DNA of 64,000 bases from Christensenella timonensis (lineage in GTDB: Bacteria; Bacillota; Clostridia; Christensenellales; Christensenellaceae). The notes beneath the pieces were generated by a model. The model did no database searches. It was not told the origin of the DNA and worked only from the letters and a program-made list of their open reading frames with translations. Shown one piece after another: positions 18,340-25,868 of this stretch (its first letter is position 1; each line of letters begins with the position of its first letter). Made by a program: the position numbers and the translations under genes. The stretch is from positions 62,001 through 126,000 of the forward strand of contig NZ_FLKP01000002.1 in NCBI RefSeq assembly GCF_900087015.1, written 5' to 3'.

Positions 18340-18366
18340 GGCGCATGCCCTTTTGGGGCATGCGCC
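18340..18366 (-). repeat. Intercistronic RNA hairpin between binding protein and ATPase genes
   Basis: An 11-bp perfect stem (GGCGCATGCCC and complement) with a five-base loop and no following T run. Such hairpins protect the upstream message or lower downstream transcription, which would give more binding protein than ATPase. Confidence 0.7.
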
Positions 18367-18402
18367 TCTCTCCCTGTCTCCTGTTACCTTGCTTTTTTTG
18401 GA

Positions 18403-19572
18403 TCAATACCACATCAGTTCCGGGAAAAATTCCGCTGTCAGCTCTTTGAAGATCGGATCCCTGTGCCACGGAATAATGACCTTCGGGTCAATATTTTCCG
18501 TATCCGCCTGCGTCACCGCCGTGATCGGAACCATCTTCTGTTCATTCTTATAATCGATCTTTCCCTGCTGCTGGCTGTAGAGCATACGGAAACAGATATA
18601 GCCTTCCAGCCCAGGCGAGCTTGAGATCGTCATCTGCATATCGCCGCTTTTGATCATCTCGATGCCCATTTCCTGTCCGTTTTGGGAAATGACCTTATAA
18701 GGATTGTTGAGCTTGCCCGCATTTTTAAGTACGCGTACGACCGCCGCCGCCATCTCTTCCTGCATGACGAAGATCGTCTCGAACTCAAGGCCGCCGTTGA
18801 TCAGGTCTTCTGCCGCCGCTGCCGCTTTGTCCGGGTTGTAATCCGCGTCGCGGATATCGATCAGGTTGTTTTTCCCCAGCTCTTTGGAGCGGTCTTCCAT
18901 GCCTTTATTGACATAGATGCACGGATAGTGCTCAAAGTTTCCTGTGATGATGACGTAATCCCCCGTCGTGTTCTCCGCCATCCAGTCTGCGTACATGTGG
19001 CCCATTTCTTCCCAGTCGAAGTCCACGCATGCCGCGAGGTCGGCGCCCTTGTTGAGCGCCTGTCCCACGCTGTCCGGAACGATCAGCGGAATACCCGCTT
19101 CCTGCATCTTCTTGGCCGCCAGCGCCGCGCCGTTTTCGTTAAAGGAGAACATGCACAGGCCGTCCACCTGCTCGGTTACGCACAGGTCGATATTCGCCAC
19201 TTCCTTGTCTACGTCATAATCGGACGGCAGGATCATGACCTCCGCACCGACCTCCTCTGCCGCGTACTTGAAACTGTCCGCGATCTCCACATACCAGTTT
19301 GCATCCAGCCCCGGTACGATAAAGGCAAACGTCAGGCCGCTGCCGTCCGCCTTTGCTTCTCCTTCTGCACTTGCCGGGGCCTCCTGCGAAGCCGTCGGCT
19401 CCGCGGATGCTTTTTCGCCGTCGCTTTCCGATGATGCCGGCGTCACGGATTCCTCCGCCGGCGCCGCACATCCCGCAAAGACAGCAAACACCATTAATAC
19501 CGCGAGCATCAGACCTACAATTTTCTTTTTCATCTTCTTTTTTCGTATGGACTTCCCTAAAAAAGGGTGCAT
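18403..19572 (-). CDS. Sugar ABC transporter substrate-binding lipoprotein
   Basis: A 389-residue binding protein of the ribose/galactose class (Peripla_BP_4). The leader ends in a VFAGC lipobox, followed by an Ala/Glu/Ser-rich linker to about residue 80 and the two-lobed domain starting TFAFIVPGLDANWY. It captures a sugar outside the membrane and delivers it to the permease at 15822-16799. The start at 19572 has AGGAGG 10 bases upstream but gives a 13-residue extension before the basic MKKK; ATG 19533 is the alternative and makes a more usual signal peptide. Confidence 0.92.
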   Translation of the reverse strand: MHPFLGKSIRKKKMKKKIVGLMLAVLMVFAVFAGCAAPAEESVTPASSESDGEKASAEPTASQEAPASAEGEAKADGSGLTFAFIVPGLDANWYVEIADSFKYAAEEVGAEVMILPSDYDVDKEVANIDLCVTEQVDGLCMFSFNENGAALAAKKMQEAGIPLIVPDSVGQALNKGADLAACVDFDWEEMGHMYADWMAENTTGDYVIITGNFEHYPCIYVNKGMEDRSKELGKNNLIDIRDADYNPDKAAAAAEDLINGGLEFETIFVMQEEMAAAVVRVLKNAGKLNNPYKVISQNGQEMGIEMIKSGDMQMTISSSPGLEGYICFRMLYSQQQGKIDYKNEQKMVPITAVTQADTENIDPKVIIPWHRDPIFKELTAEFFPELMWY

Positions 19573-19919
19573 CCATACTATTCCTCCTTTTCTTTTTTAT
19601 TGGAACCGAAAAAATTTTATTTTTATAGTGAATTTTTCTGTTGTTTGTAGTAGGATATATTTAAAGTAGAGTTTCAATCAGTTGTTTATCTTCATGTCGA
19701 TTATTTATGGTGAATTTCATTGACCATCTTTTTATGGTTTCATAATAGCACAAGAAAAAACATAAATCAATCCTAAATTTATTATTTTTGTGTTTTTTTG
19801 TTCTTTTTAATTCTATTATTTTCCAAAAGCTTGAATAATCGCCGCAACAACGCTATACTGTACTTGATTCTTGTATCAAAGAAACAACAACACTCATACT
19901 GTGTGGAAAGCGTATTCTT
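19573..19919. promoter_or_regulatory. AT-rich divergent control region between sugar operon and DeoR gene
   Basis: No gene is visible in this 347-base gap. It carries the start signals of both flanking units. Two direct copies of TTTATGGT (19704-19711 and 19731-19738) with an inverted ACCAT between them, and a TTGAT/ATCAA palindrome at 19864-19879, are candidate regulator sites. The minus-strand promoter for the transporter could not be placed with confidence. Confidence 0.5.
19831..19859 (+). promoter_or_regulatory. Promoter of the DeoR-family regulator
   Basis: TTGAAT (19831), 17-base spacer, TATACT (19854). The palindrome TTGATTCTTGTATCAA at 19864-19879 lies at the expected transcription start, a plausible autoregulatory operator. 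Confidence 0.65.
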
Positions 19920-20681
19920 ATGAATTCATCCGAGCGGCGCTTAAAAATCTATAATATTCTGATGGAAAATGAAACAGTCGATGTCAGCGAACTGTCCCAG
20001 CATTTTGACGTTTCCCCCATGACGATCCGCCGTGACCTCGCCATTTATGAAAAACAGGGAATCCTGACAACTACATACGGCGGTGCATATTTAAACCGCG
20101 ATATTCCATCCGGCACCAGTGTATCACCGGATGTTTCCCAGCTCAACGACAATGCACGCAAGATCGGCATTGCCGCCGGAAAGCTTTTAAAGTCTGGTGA
20201 TTCCGTATTTTTAGACAGCGGCGACATGACAACCGGCATTGTACACGGCATCAAGAACCTGCGCCTGACCGTCATGACAAATTCCCTTGCGGCGGCCAAT
20301 ATCCTGCGTACCTTTTCCAAGGTCGAGCTGATCATGGCCCCCGGCTCCTACCAGGAGGATATTTACGGCTTCGCGAGCAGTTCTACGATCGCTTTTATCC
20401 GCAAATATAATTTTGACGTGGCGCTCATCAACGGTGAAAAGCTGGACACCGCCTACGGATTGACCGTCAAGAACGAGACTGCAGCGCATTTGAAGGCCAC
20501 CGCCCTCGACTGCGCCAAGCGCAATATCGTAATGATCAGGAGCGACGATATCGATGATTCCGCCTTTGCACAAGTCGCGACGCTCCGCAGGATCAACCAC
20601 ATCGTCACAGACCGCGGTCTTTCCGACGATGTCAAAGGCGCGCTCGAACAGCGCGGCCCACAGGTGATCCTAGCCGACTAG
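19920..20681 (+). CDS. DeoR-family transcriptional regulator
   Basis: A 253-residue regulator. Residues 5-60 form the DeoR helix-turn-helix (VDVSELSQHFDVSPMTIRRD), followed by GGAYL and a DeoRC sensor domain with the typical FLDSGDMTTG phosphosugar-binding loop. These proteins usually repress sugar catabolism genes and respond to a phosphorylated intermediate. It is divergent from the sugar ABC operon at 14862-19572, making that operon its likely target. The start ATG 19920 follows a GTGGAAAG ribosome site. Confidence 0.92.
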   Translation: MNSSERRLKIYNILMENETVDVSELSQHFDVSPMTIRRDLAIYEKQGILTTTYGGAYLNRDIPSGTSVSPDVSQLNDNARKIGIAAGKLLKSGDSVFLDSGDMTTGIVHGIKNLRLTVMTNSLAAANILRTFSKVELIMAPGSYQEDIYGFASSSTIAFIRKYNFDVALINGEKLDTAYGLTVKNETAAHLKATALDCAKRNIVMIRSDDIDDSAFAQVATLRRINHIVTDRGLSDDVKGALEQRGPQVILAD

Positions 20682-20715
20682 TGTGCGTTTGTGTGCGATT
20701 CAACATCGAACATCA

Positions 20716-20756
20716 TAAAAAAATGGCTGACTCCAGAAGCGTCAGCCGTTTTTTTA
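20716..20756. terminator. Bidirectional terminator
   Basis: Stem GGCTGAC/GTCAGCC flanked by A7 and T7 runs, between the DeoR gene and the convergent DUF1062 pseudogene. Confidence 0.85.
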
Positions 20757-20760
20757 TATT

Positions 20761-21278
20761 CTATTGCTTTTGTTTTTGGGAGTGCACCGTTTCCAGCAGT
20801 ACGGTCGTTTCTTCCTCCAGCCTGCTCCGACAGACATCCCCGCCGTTTTCCATGCGGATCCTGCCGTTTTGTACCAACCCGTCAAAATCCTTTTTGGAGA
20901 GGGACAGCTTTTCCCGGAGTATCTTCGACACCTTTGGCCTGAACGGTTCCCTGCACACGATCCTGATCTTCATCCCATGCGCCGTTCCTGCCGTTTCTCC
21001 AAAGATCTCATAATCCGGCGGTACGACCTCTGCGCCGCTTTTTTTCAAAAGCCGGACGTCCATAGCGCATGCTCGCGCAAGGCTGCCGTCGTTTTCCATA
21101 AACCGTTTCAGCCGCTCCCTGCCCATGCTTTTGGTACTCACGCGCGAGCAAACGGCCAGGTTCCATTGACCCTGAACCGCCCGGTTGACCGGTGCCTCGT
21201 TTTCCTGCCGCATTTTTTGCAATAGCGTATTGCTTCAGGCGGCGAAAAAACTTTCACCTCCCAAATGATTGTTTTCAT
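20761..21278 (-). pseudogene. Decayed DUF1062 family gene (internal deletion with frameshift)
   Basis: Two frames together resemble DUF1062 proteins. From ATG 21278 (with an AGGAAGG ribosome site) the frame reads MKTIIWEVKVFSPPE..., a first zinc-type pair CKKC and GRFRVN, then runs into a stop. The homologous sequence resumes in another frame at QWNLAVCSRVS and continues intact to the stop at 20761 (ARACAMDVRLLKKSGAE, SKKDFDGLVQNGRIR). The segment that normally lies between, with the second CxxC pair, is missing. The junction is near 21160-21168, where a short CAATGG-like match could have driven slippage. The function of the intact family is unknown. An alternative is a shortened protein from an internal start. 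Confidence 0.7.
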
Positions 21279-21360
21279 ATACCGTATCCTTCCTGTTTGT
21301 ATTTTCAGCAAAAAGGAAGCTGCAAACAGGCGGAGTACAGTCGATCATGATTCTTTTCAT
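21235..21360 (-). CDS. Short ORF of 41 codons ahead of the DUF1062 pseudogene
   Basis: The ATG at 21360 has a very good ribosome site (GGAGGT, six bases away), so translation is likely. The 41-residue product (MKRIMIDCTPPVC...) resembles nothing I recognise. It starts after an attenuator-like terminator and ends inside the first codons of the DUF1062 pseudogene, so it could be a leader peptide that couples or regulates translation of the downstream frame, or a fortuitous product. Confidence 0.4.
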   Translation of the reverse strand: MKRIMIDCTPPVCSFLFAENTNRKDTVYENNHLGGESFFAA

Positions 21361-21374
21361 GAAAAGACCTCCAC

Positions 21375-21413
21375 AACAAAAAAGCGCGGCCAGGTTTAGC
21401 CACCTGCCGCGGC
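21375..21413 (-). terminator. Attenuator-like terminator in the DUF1062 leader
   Basis: On the minus strand a stem CGCGG-CAGGT pairs with ACCTG-G-CCGCG (one bulge) and is followed by CTTTTTTG. It sits about 65-105 bases after the predicted transcription start and before the first well-initiated ORF, so it can act as an attenuator. Confidence 0.6.
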
Positions 21414-21486
21414 GATGATCCTTCGTCACAATAACGGTTAGGCAATTACCATTGGACTGTTCCCCTTTCAAAATCGTATGTTCCCC

Positions 21487-21515
21487 ATTCTAGCATTTCC
21501 GCGGGCCGGTGTCAA
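21487..21515 (-). promoter_or_regulatory. Strong promoter of the DUF1062 leader
   Basis: Minus-strand consensus TTGACA (21515-21510), 17-base spacer and TAGAAT (21492-21487). The -35 overlaps the T tract of the preceding terminator. Confidence 0.7.
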
Positions 21516-21545
21516 AAAAAAGACGCCCGGCAAAACCGGGCGTCC
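21513..21545 (-). terminator. Terminator of the membrane pyrophosphatase gene
   Basis: Perfect stem GACGCCCGG/CCGGGCGTC followed by eight T on the minus strand, 21 bases after the stop at 21566. Confidence 0.9.
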
Positions 21546-21565
21546 TTGATCGTTTGCAATAAAAA

Positions 21566-23638
21566 CTACTGCAAGATCCCGTACTGCATGATGACGGCAG
21601 CGAACACGACCGCTACCATAGACATCAGTTTGATGAGGATATTGAGCGACGGGCCGGACGTATCCTTGAACGGATCGCCTACCGTATCGCCTACCACAGC
21701 AGCTTTATGGGCTTCTGACCCCTTGCCGCCGTGTGCGCCGCCCTCGATATATTTCTTAGCGTTATCCCACGCGCCGCCGGAATTGGACATCATGACAGCG
21801 AGTACAAAGCCGGAGGCCGTAGCGCCCGCGAGCATGCCGACAACGCCGTTCGCGCCTAAGATCAGGCCAACGATGATCGGAGCCACGAAGCCGAGGATCG
21901 CCGGGGCGAGCATCAGGTGCAGCGCGCCCTTCGTGCAGATATCCACGCACGATTCATAATCCGGCTCGCCTTCGCCCGTCATGATCCCTTTGATCTCCTT
22001 AAACTGCCTGCGCACCTCGACAACGATCTTCATCGCCGCTTTGCCCACCGCGCTCATCGTCATGGACGAGAACAGGAACGGCAGCATCGCGCCGATCAGC
22101 AGTCCCATCAATACCGTCGGGTCAAGGATGCTCAATGCCGACATATCAATCTGGCACTGGTCTGCAAATGCAGCGATCAGTGCGAGCGCTGTCAGCGCCG
22201 CGGAGCCGATAGCAAAGCCTTTGCCCGTTGCAGCTGTCGTGTTCCCAAGGGAATCGAGGGCATCTGTACGTTCGCGTACGACCGGATCCTGTCCGCTCAT
22301 TTCCGCAAGGCCGCCCGCATTGTCCGCCACCGGGCCGTATGCGTCTGTCGCAAGTGTGATGCCTAGCGTGGAAAGCATACCGACCGCCGAGATCGCCACG
22401 CCATAAAGGCCTACTTCAAACGTACCGCCGTTAAGCGTGCCGCCCGAAGCAAAGTAGCTGATCAATACGCTGGCAACGACCGTGATGACCGGGATCGCCG
22501 TGGATTTCATGCCCAGCGCGAAACCGCTGATGATCGTGGTCGCAGGACCTGTTACCGTGGAGTCCGCCAGATCCTTTGTGGGTTTGAAGTGGTCGGATGT
22601 AACGTATTCCGTATAGTAGCCAATGACGATACCCGCCACAAGGCCGGAAAGGATCGCCACATATACGCCGACATGATCTGCGCCGAGGATGCCCGTTACC
22701 ACAAAATAACCCGCAACCGCAACGATCGCCGCCGCGATATACACGCCCTTATGCAGCGCGGAAAGCAGGTTCTTCTGGGAAGCGTTTTCCTTTGTTTTTA
22801 CAAAGAAGCTGCCGATCACGCTTGCAACGATACCGACCGCCGCAAGGATCATCGGGAGAGCCAGTCCGCCGCCGCCAAGCCCGGCCGCGATCGCCAGAGC
22901 TCCCGCCGAAATGATGGAACCTACATAGGATTCGTAGAGGTCTGCGCCCATACCGGCAACGTCGCCCACGTTGTCGCCCACGTTGTCAGCGATGGTCGCA
23001 GGGTTTCTCGGATCGTCTTCCGGGATGCCCGCTTCCACTTTACCGACAAGGTCTGCCCCTACGTCGGCAGCCTTCGTGAAAATACCGCCGCCCACGCGTG
23101 CAAACAGCGCCATACACGAAGCGCCCATGCCGAACATCAGCATGTTACTTGCGATCTGTGCGGTATCCCCCGCGTAATACGAGTTGAGGATAAAATACCA
23201 GATCGTGAGGTACAAAAGCCCTAAACCGACTACCGTCATACCCATGACCGCACCCGACGAGAACGAAACGCGCAGAGCAGAATTCAGGCTCTTTGTCGCA
23301 CCGTTTACCGTGCGGGAGTTGGCTGCCGTGGCGATCTTCATACCGATGAAGCCCGCCAGGGCGGAGAACACACCGCCTACGATAAAGGCGATCGGCACGA
23401 AGAAGGACATGAAGCCGGTTGCCGCCAAAATTGCCAATACGACCGTAACGATGACAAAAAAGATAGCGACTGTTTTGTACTGGCGTTTTAGGTAGGCGTT
23501 TGCCCCCTTCCTGATTGCGGCAGCGATTTTTTTCACTTTTTCGCTGCCTTCGCTTTTTTTCATTACGCGTACTGCCGTGACCGCAGCAAAGACGAGCGCA
23601 ATGACGGCCCCGATAAGAGCCCAAAACATAATGTCCAT
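21566..23638 (-). CDS. hppA: Membrane-bound ion-translocating pyrophosphatase
   Basis: A 690-residue protein with about 16 membrane helices that hydrolyses pyrophosphate to pump H+ or Na+. The catalytic segments are intact: DVGADLVGKVE, EDDPRNPATIADNVGDNVGD, and GGAWDNAKKYIE near the C-terminus. The segment GNTTAATGKGFAIGSAALT has Ala where K+-independent enzymes have Lys, so it belongs to the K+-dependent class, which includes both Na+ and H+ pumps. It would recycle biosynthetic PPi and help energise the membrane. It is monocistronic, with its own promoter and terminator and an AGGAGG ribosome site. Confidence 0.95.
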   Translation of the reverse strand: MDIMFWALIGAVIALVFAAVTAVRVMKKSEGSEKVKKIAAAIRKGANAYLKRQYKTVAIFFVIVTVVLAILAATGFMSFFVPIAFIVGGVFSALAGFIGMKIATAANSRTVNGATKSLNSALRVSFSSGAVMGMTVVGLGLLYLTIWYFILNSYYAGDTAQIASNMLMFGMGASCMALFARVGGGIFTKAADVGADLVGKVEAGIPEDDPRNPATIADNVGDNVGDVAGMGADLYESYVGSIISAGALAIAAGLGGGGLALPMILAAVGIVASVIGSFFVKTKENASQKNLLSALHKGVYIAAAIVAVAGYFVVTGILGADHVGVYVAILSGLVAGIVIGYYTEYVTSDHFKPTKDLADSTVTGPATTIISGFALGMKSTAIPVITVVASVLISYFASGGTLNGGTFEVGLYGVAISAVGMLSTLGITLATDAYGPVADNAGGLAEMSGQDPVVRERTDALDSLGNTTAATGKGFAIGSAALTALALIAAFADQCQIDMSALSILDPTVLMGLLIGAMLPFLFSSMTMSAVGKAAMKIVVEVRRQFKEIKGIMTGEGEPDYESCVDICTKGALHLMLAPAILGFVAPIIVGLILGANGVVGMLAGATASGFVLAVMMSNSGGAWDNAKKYIEGGAHGGKGSEAHKAAVVGDTVGDPFKDTSGPSLNILIKLMSMVAVVFAAVIMQYGILQ

Positions 23639-23659
23639 TGGTTCTCTCCTCCTGTAAAG

Positions 23660-23687
23660 ATAATATATATATGTTCATAAAAGTCAA
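23660..23687 (-). promoter_or_regulatory. Promoter of hppA
   Basis: Minus-strand TTGACT (23687-23682), 16-base spacer and TATTAT (23665-23660), just upstream of the AGGAGG site. Confidence 0.6.
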
Positions 23688-23796
23688 CGCGAAAAAATTC
23701 CAGAACTGATCCCAACCAATTTTCATTATAATACGTTCCCCCTGAAAAGCAAAGGAATTTCGTTCATTTTTCCTTTCTTTTTATAAACTTTTTCGC

Positions 23797-23834
23797 TTGA
23801 CAGCGCCCAGTCAATAAAATACAATAAAATTGTA
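23797..23834 (+). promoter_or_regulatory. Promoter of the GntR-family gene with palindrome on the -10 box
   Basis: TTGACA (23797), 17-base spacer and TACAAT (23820). The 15-bp perfect palindrome TACAATAAAATTGTA (23820-23834) begins exactly at the -10 box, a likely autoregulatory operator. Confidence 0.7.
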
Positions 23835-23880
23835 CTAATACGTTTCATACACTAAGCTGCTAAAAGGGGAGGGTTTCGTC

Positions 23881-24249
23881 ATGATCCGGCTGGATAAGGC
23901 ATCCAAACAGGCGATCTACGAACAGATCGTGCAAGGCTTTAAAACGCTCATCATGATGGGCAAGATCCGCCCGCACGAACAGATCCCTTCCGTACGCAAG
24001 CTGGCAAAGCAGCTGGGGATCAATCCCAACACGGTACAAAAATCCTATGCGATCTTAGAAAAGGACGGTTTTTTGTATTCCGTTGCCGGAAAAGGCGATT
24101 TTGTCGCGGACAACGCCGCACAGATCAAGGATATGCGGAAAAACGAAATACGTGAAATGTTCGTCAAGGCCACGAGGGAGGCGCGTGATTCCGGCCTGTG
24201 GATCGACGAGATCTTTGCCATCGTCGACGACGCCTATTCCTCCAACTGA
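23881..24249 (+). CDS. GntR-family regulator, YtrA subfamily
   Basis: A 122-residue regulator with the GntR winged helix (residues 10-75: QAIYEQIVQGFKTLI, PSVRKLAKQLGINPNTVQKSY, GFLYSVAGKGDFV) and only a short C-terminal helix region, the mark of the YtrA subgroup. YtrA proteins usually control an adjacent ABC transporter, but no transporter is adjacent here, so its target is elsewhere or is itself. The gene has a strong promoter with a palindrome at the -10 and an AGGGGAGGG ribosome site. Confidence 0.88.
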   Translation: MIRLDKASKQAIYEQIVQGFKTLIMMGKIRPHEQIPSVRKLAKQLGINPNTVQKSYAILEKDGFLYSVAGKGDFVADNAAQIKDMRKNEIREMFVKATREARDSGLWIDEIFAIVDDAYSSN

Positions 24250-24263
24250 CGCGGTTATAAGCA

Positions 24264-24311
24264 AAAAGCCGTACCTGCTCGTATCCTGTGAGAGGGGCGG
24301 CTTATTTTTTT
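24264..24311 (+). terminator. Probable terminator after the GntR gene
   Basis: AAGCCG and CGGCTT arms separated by a long loop with inner CC/GG pairs, followed by a T run at 24304-24311. It overlaps the 3' end of the convergent gene. Confidence 0.5.
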
Positions 24312-25663
24312 CCCTGGTTTTCCCTTTCACACGCAATACATTCTTCCAGTTCCGCAAGCGCTTTTTGGGGCCTTCTTTTGCGGTTGACGGACGCCATCCT
24401 GTCGCTCAAATAAAGCGTGCGCTCCTTGACCGGGCTTCCCGGTCGTTTCAGCTCGTTTTCAAACATGGATAAAAGCGAACCGGGCGTCATGATGCCGCCA
24501 AATACGCGCGCCTTGGGGATGCTCGTCCCCTCCAGGAAATCTTCCAGCAGAAGCGCGCAGTTGGTATTGAGCATGAAATACGTCCTGTATTTTCCCTTGG
24601 CCACTTTAAAAAGCTGCGCACCCTGCTTTAAAAGCGCGTTCGCATACCCATTTTTACGCGGTTCTTCCGGCTTCCACGGCACGCAATCCTGCAAAAAATC
24701 CGCAATATTGTCTTTCAGGCGCTGCTCATCTTCCAGGGAAAGCGCAAGCTGGTAGCCGATGATCGTTTTCCGTGCGCTGTCCAGCGAAAAACGGATGTAC
24801 TTTTCCCGTTCGCAAATGGCAAATACGCCATCCCAGAAAAGGCCGAACAAATGGATATGATCTTTATCGTGGTCGTAATTCCCGTAGGAAAACACTTGTC
24901 CGTCTATTGCGACGTCCACATGCCCCAGCGCGTTCGTTCCCAGGTCAGACATATGGATCAATATTTCAACGTCCGTTGCGCCTTCTTTGACCCGGCCGCT
25001 CGTTACGACGCTGCCGTCCTCCTCGCCCTTTTCTTCATTTTCCCCGTCAAGCGTAGATTTGATCCATGCAAGCGTCGCCTTTGGCAGGAATACCTCCATC
25101 CAGAACGGCAAGGGAATGGCCTTGCGTTTTTTGTTCTTCTGGTTGACAATCAGCACCAGCCGCAGCAATCCCGCCAGCCCTAAAAGGATGCAATAGGCGG
25201 CAATAAAGGTGGAAAGCATAAATACCCACAGATCCTGCGAGGTCAGGACGACAACGAATCCTGCCATCAGGAGTCCGCCCCACAAAAGCGACAATCCCCA
25301 GCGGCGCTGTGCGTTCAGGTAATAAGAATAGGAAACGAGAAGCTGGACGCCGCCCGTAAAAAACAGCCATACCAGCATCGTGATGCGTACGGCTTGGTCA
25401 ATGATGCCCGGCCATGCCAGCAGCACGACCCCGCAGGCAAGCGAAACGATACCAAGGGCAAGCGTCTGGGCCGTGATATTGGGCCGGTTATCGCGCGTAA
25501 AAATGAAAAAGATGATGCCCAGGCTGCCGAAGGCCGTAAGCAATATCCCTAAAGCACGTGCAAAAATGCCGATGATCTCCACCGGATATACGGCCAGGAA
25601 TATCCCGCCCGCAAGTAATATGGAAGAAGCGATCACAGTAAAAACGATTTTCAGTTTGTTCAT
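24302..25663 (-). CDS. Membrane protein: HdeD/DUF308 region fused to a DUF4105-like domain
   Basis: A 453-residue protein. Residues 1-190 contain about six membrane helices in paired repeats, as in HdeD (DUF308) proteins. A charged linker follows to about residue 225. The C-terminal 220 residues (GHVDVAIDGQVFSYGNYD, then NTNCALLLEDFL) look like the DUF4105/Lnb N-terminal type, a papain-like fold in which a His and an Asn-Cys pair are conserved. I see such a His (GHVD) and Cys (NTNC). The start ATG 25663 has a GGAAAGGGCGG ribosome site; the longer frame from 25786 has none. A role in envelope stress or acyl/peptide hydrolysis is only a guess. Confidence 0.7.
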   Translation of the reverse strand: MNKLKIVFTVIASSILLAGGIFLAVYPVEIIGIFARALGILLTAFGSLGIIFFIFTRDNRPNITAQTLALGIVSLACGVVLLAWPGIIDQAVRITMLVWLFFTGGVQLLVSYSYYLNAQRRWGLSLLWGGLLMAGFVVVLTSQDLWVFMLSTFIAAYCILLGLAGLLRLVLIVNQKNKKRKAIPLPFWMEVFLPKATLAWIKSTLDGENEEKGEEDGSVVTSGRVKEGATDVEILIHMSDLGTNALGHVDVAIDGQVFSYGNYDHDKDHIHLFGLFWDGVFAICEREKYIRFSLDSARKTIIGYQLALSLEDEQRLKDNIADFLQDCVPWKPEEPRKNGYANALLKQGAQLFKVAKGKYRTYFMLNTNCALLLEDFLEGTSIPKARVFGGIMTPGSLLSMFENELKRPGSPVKERTLYLSDRMASVNRKRRPQKALAELEECIACERENQGKK

Positions 25664-25868
25664 CGGCCGCCCTTTCCGCTGGTATATTCTTATTCCCCCA
25701 CACTGGTTTTGAAACCCTTTCCCCTTCCATAATAACAAAACCTTCATGAAAAACAAAGCGTATGGCCAAATATTAAATTTTTGCAAAGCTTGTCCCTATT
25801 TTGTTTATTTTCGCCTTTTCGGTAGTATAATGATGAAAACCATACACAAACAAAAGGATGGATCGACT

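Noticed and set aside
18682-19434. Plus-strand ORF of 250 codons
   Set aside because: It mirrors the binding-protein gene on the other strand, has no ribosome site and no recognisable domain.
21235-21471. Reading the leader as a 78-codon gene starting with TTG at 21471
   Set aside because: The first half spans the terminator hairpin and lacks a good ribosome site; only the ATG at 21360 is well supported.
25746-25868. N-terminal extension of the carboxylesterase from an upstream ATG
   Set aside because: The extension contains a TATAAT box and has no ribosome site; the family-type N-terminus begins near the TTG at 25869.
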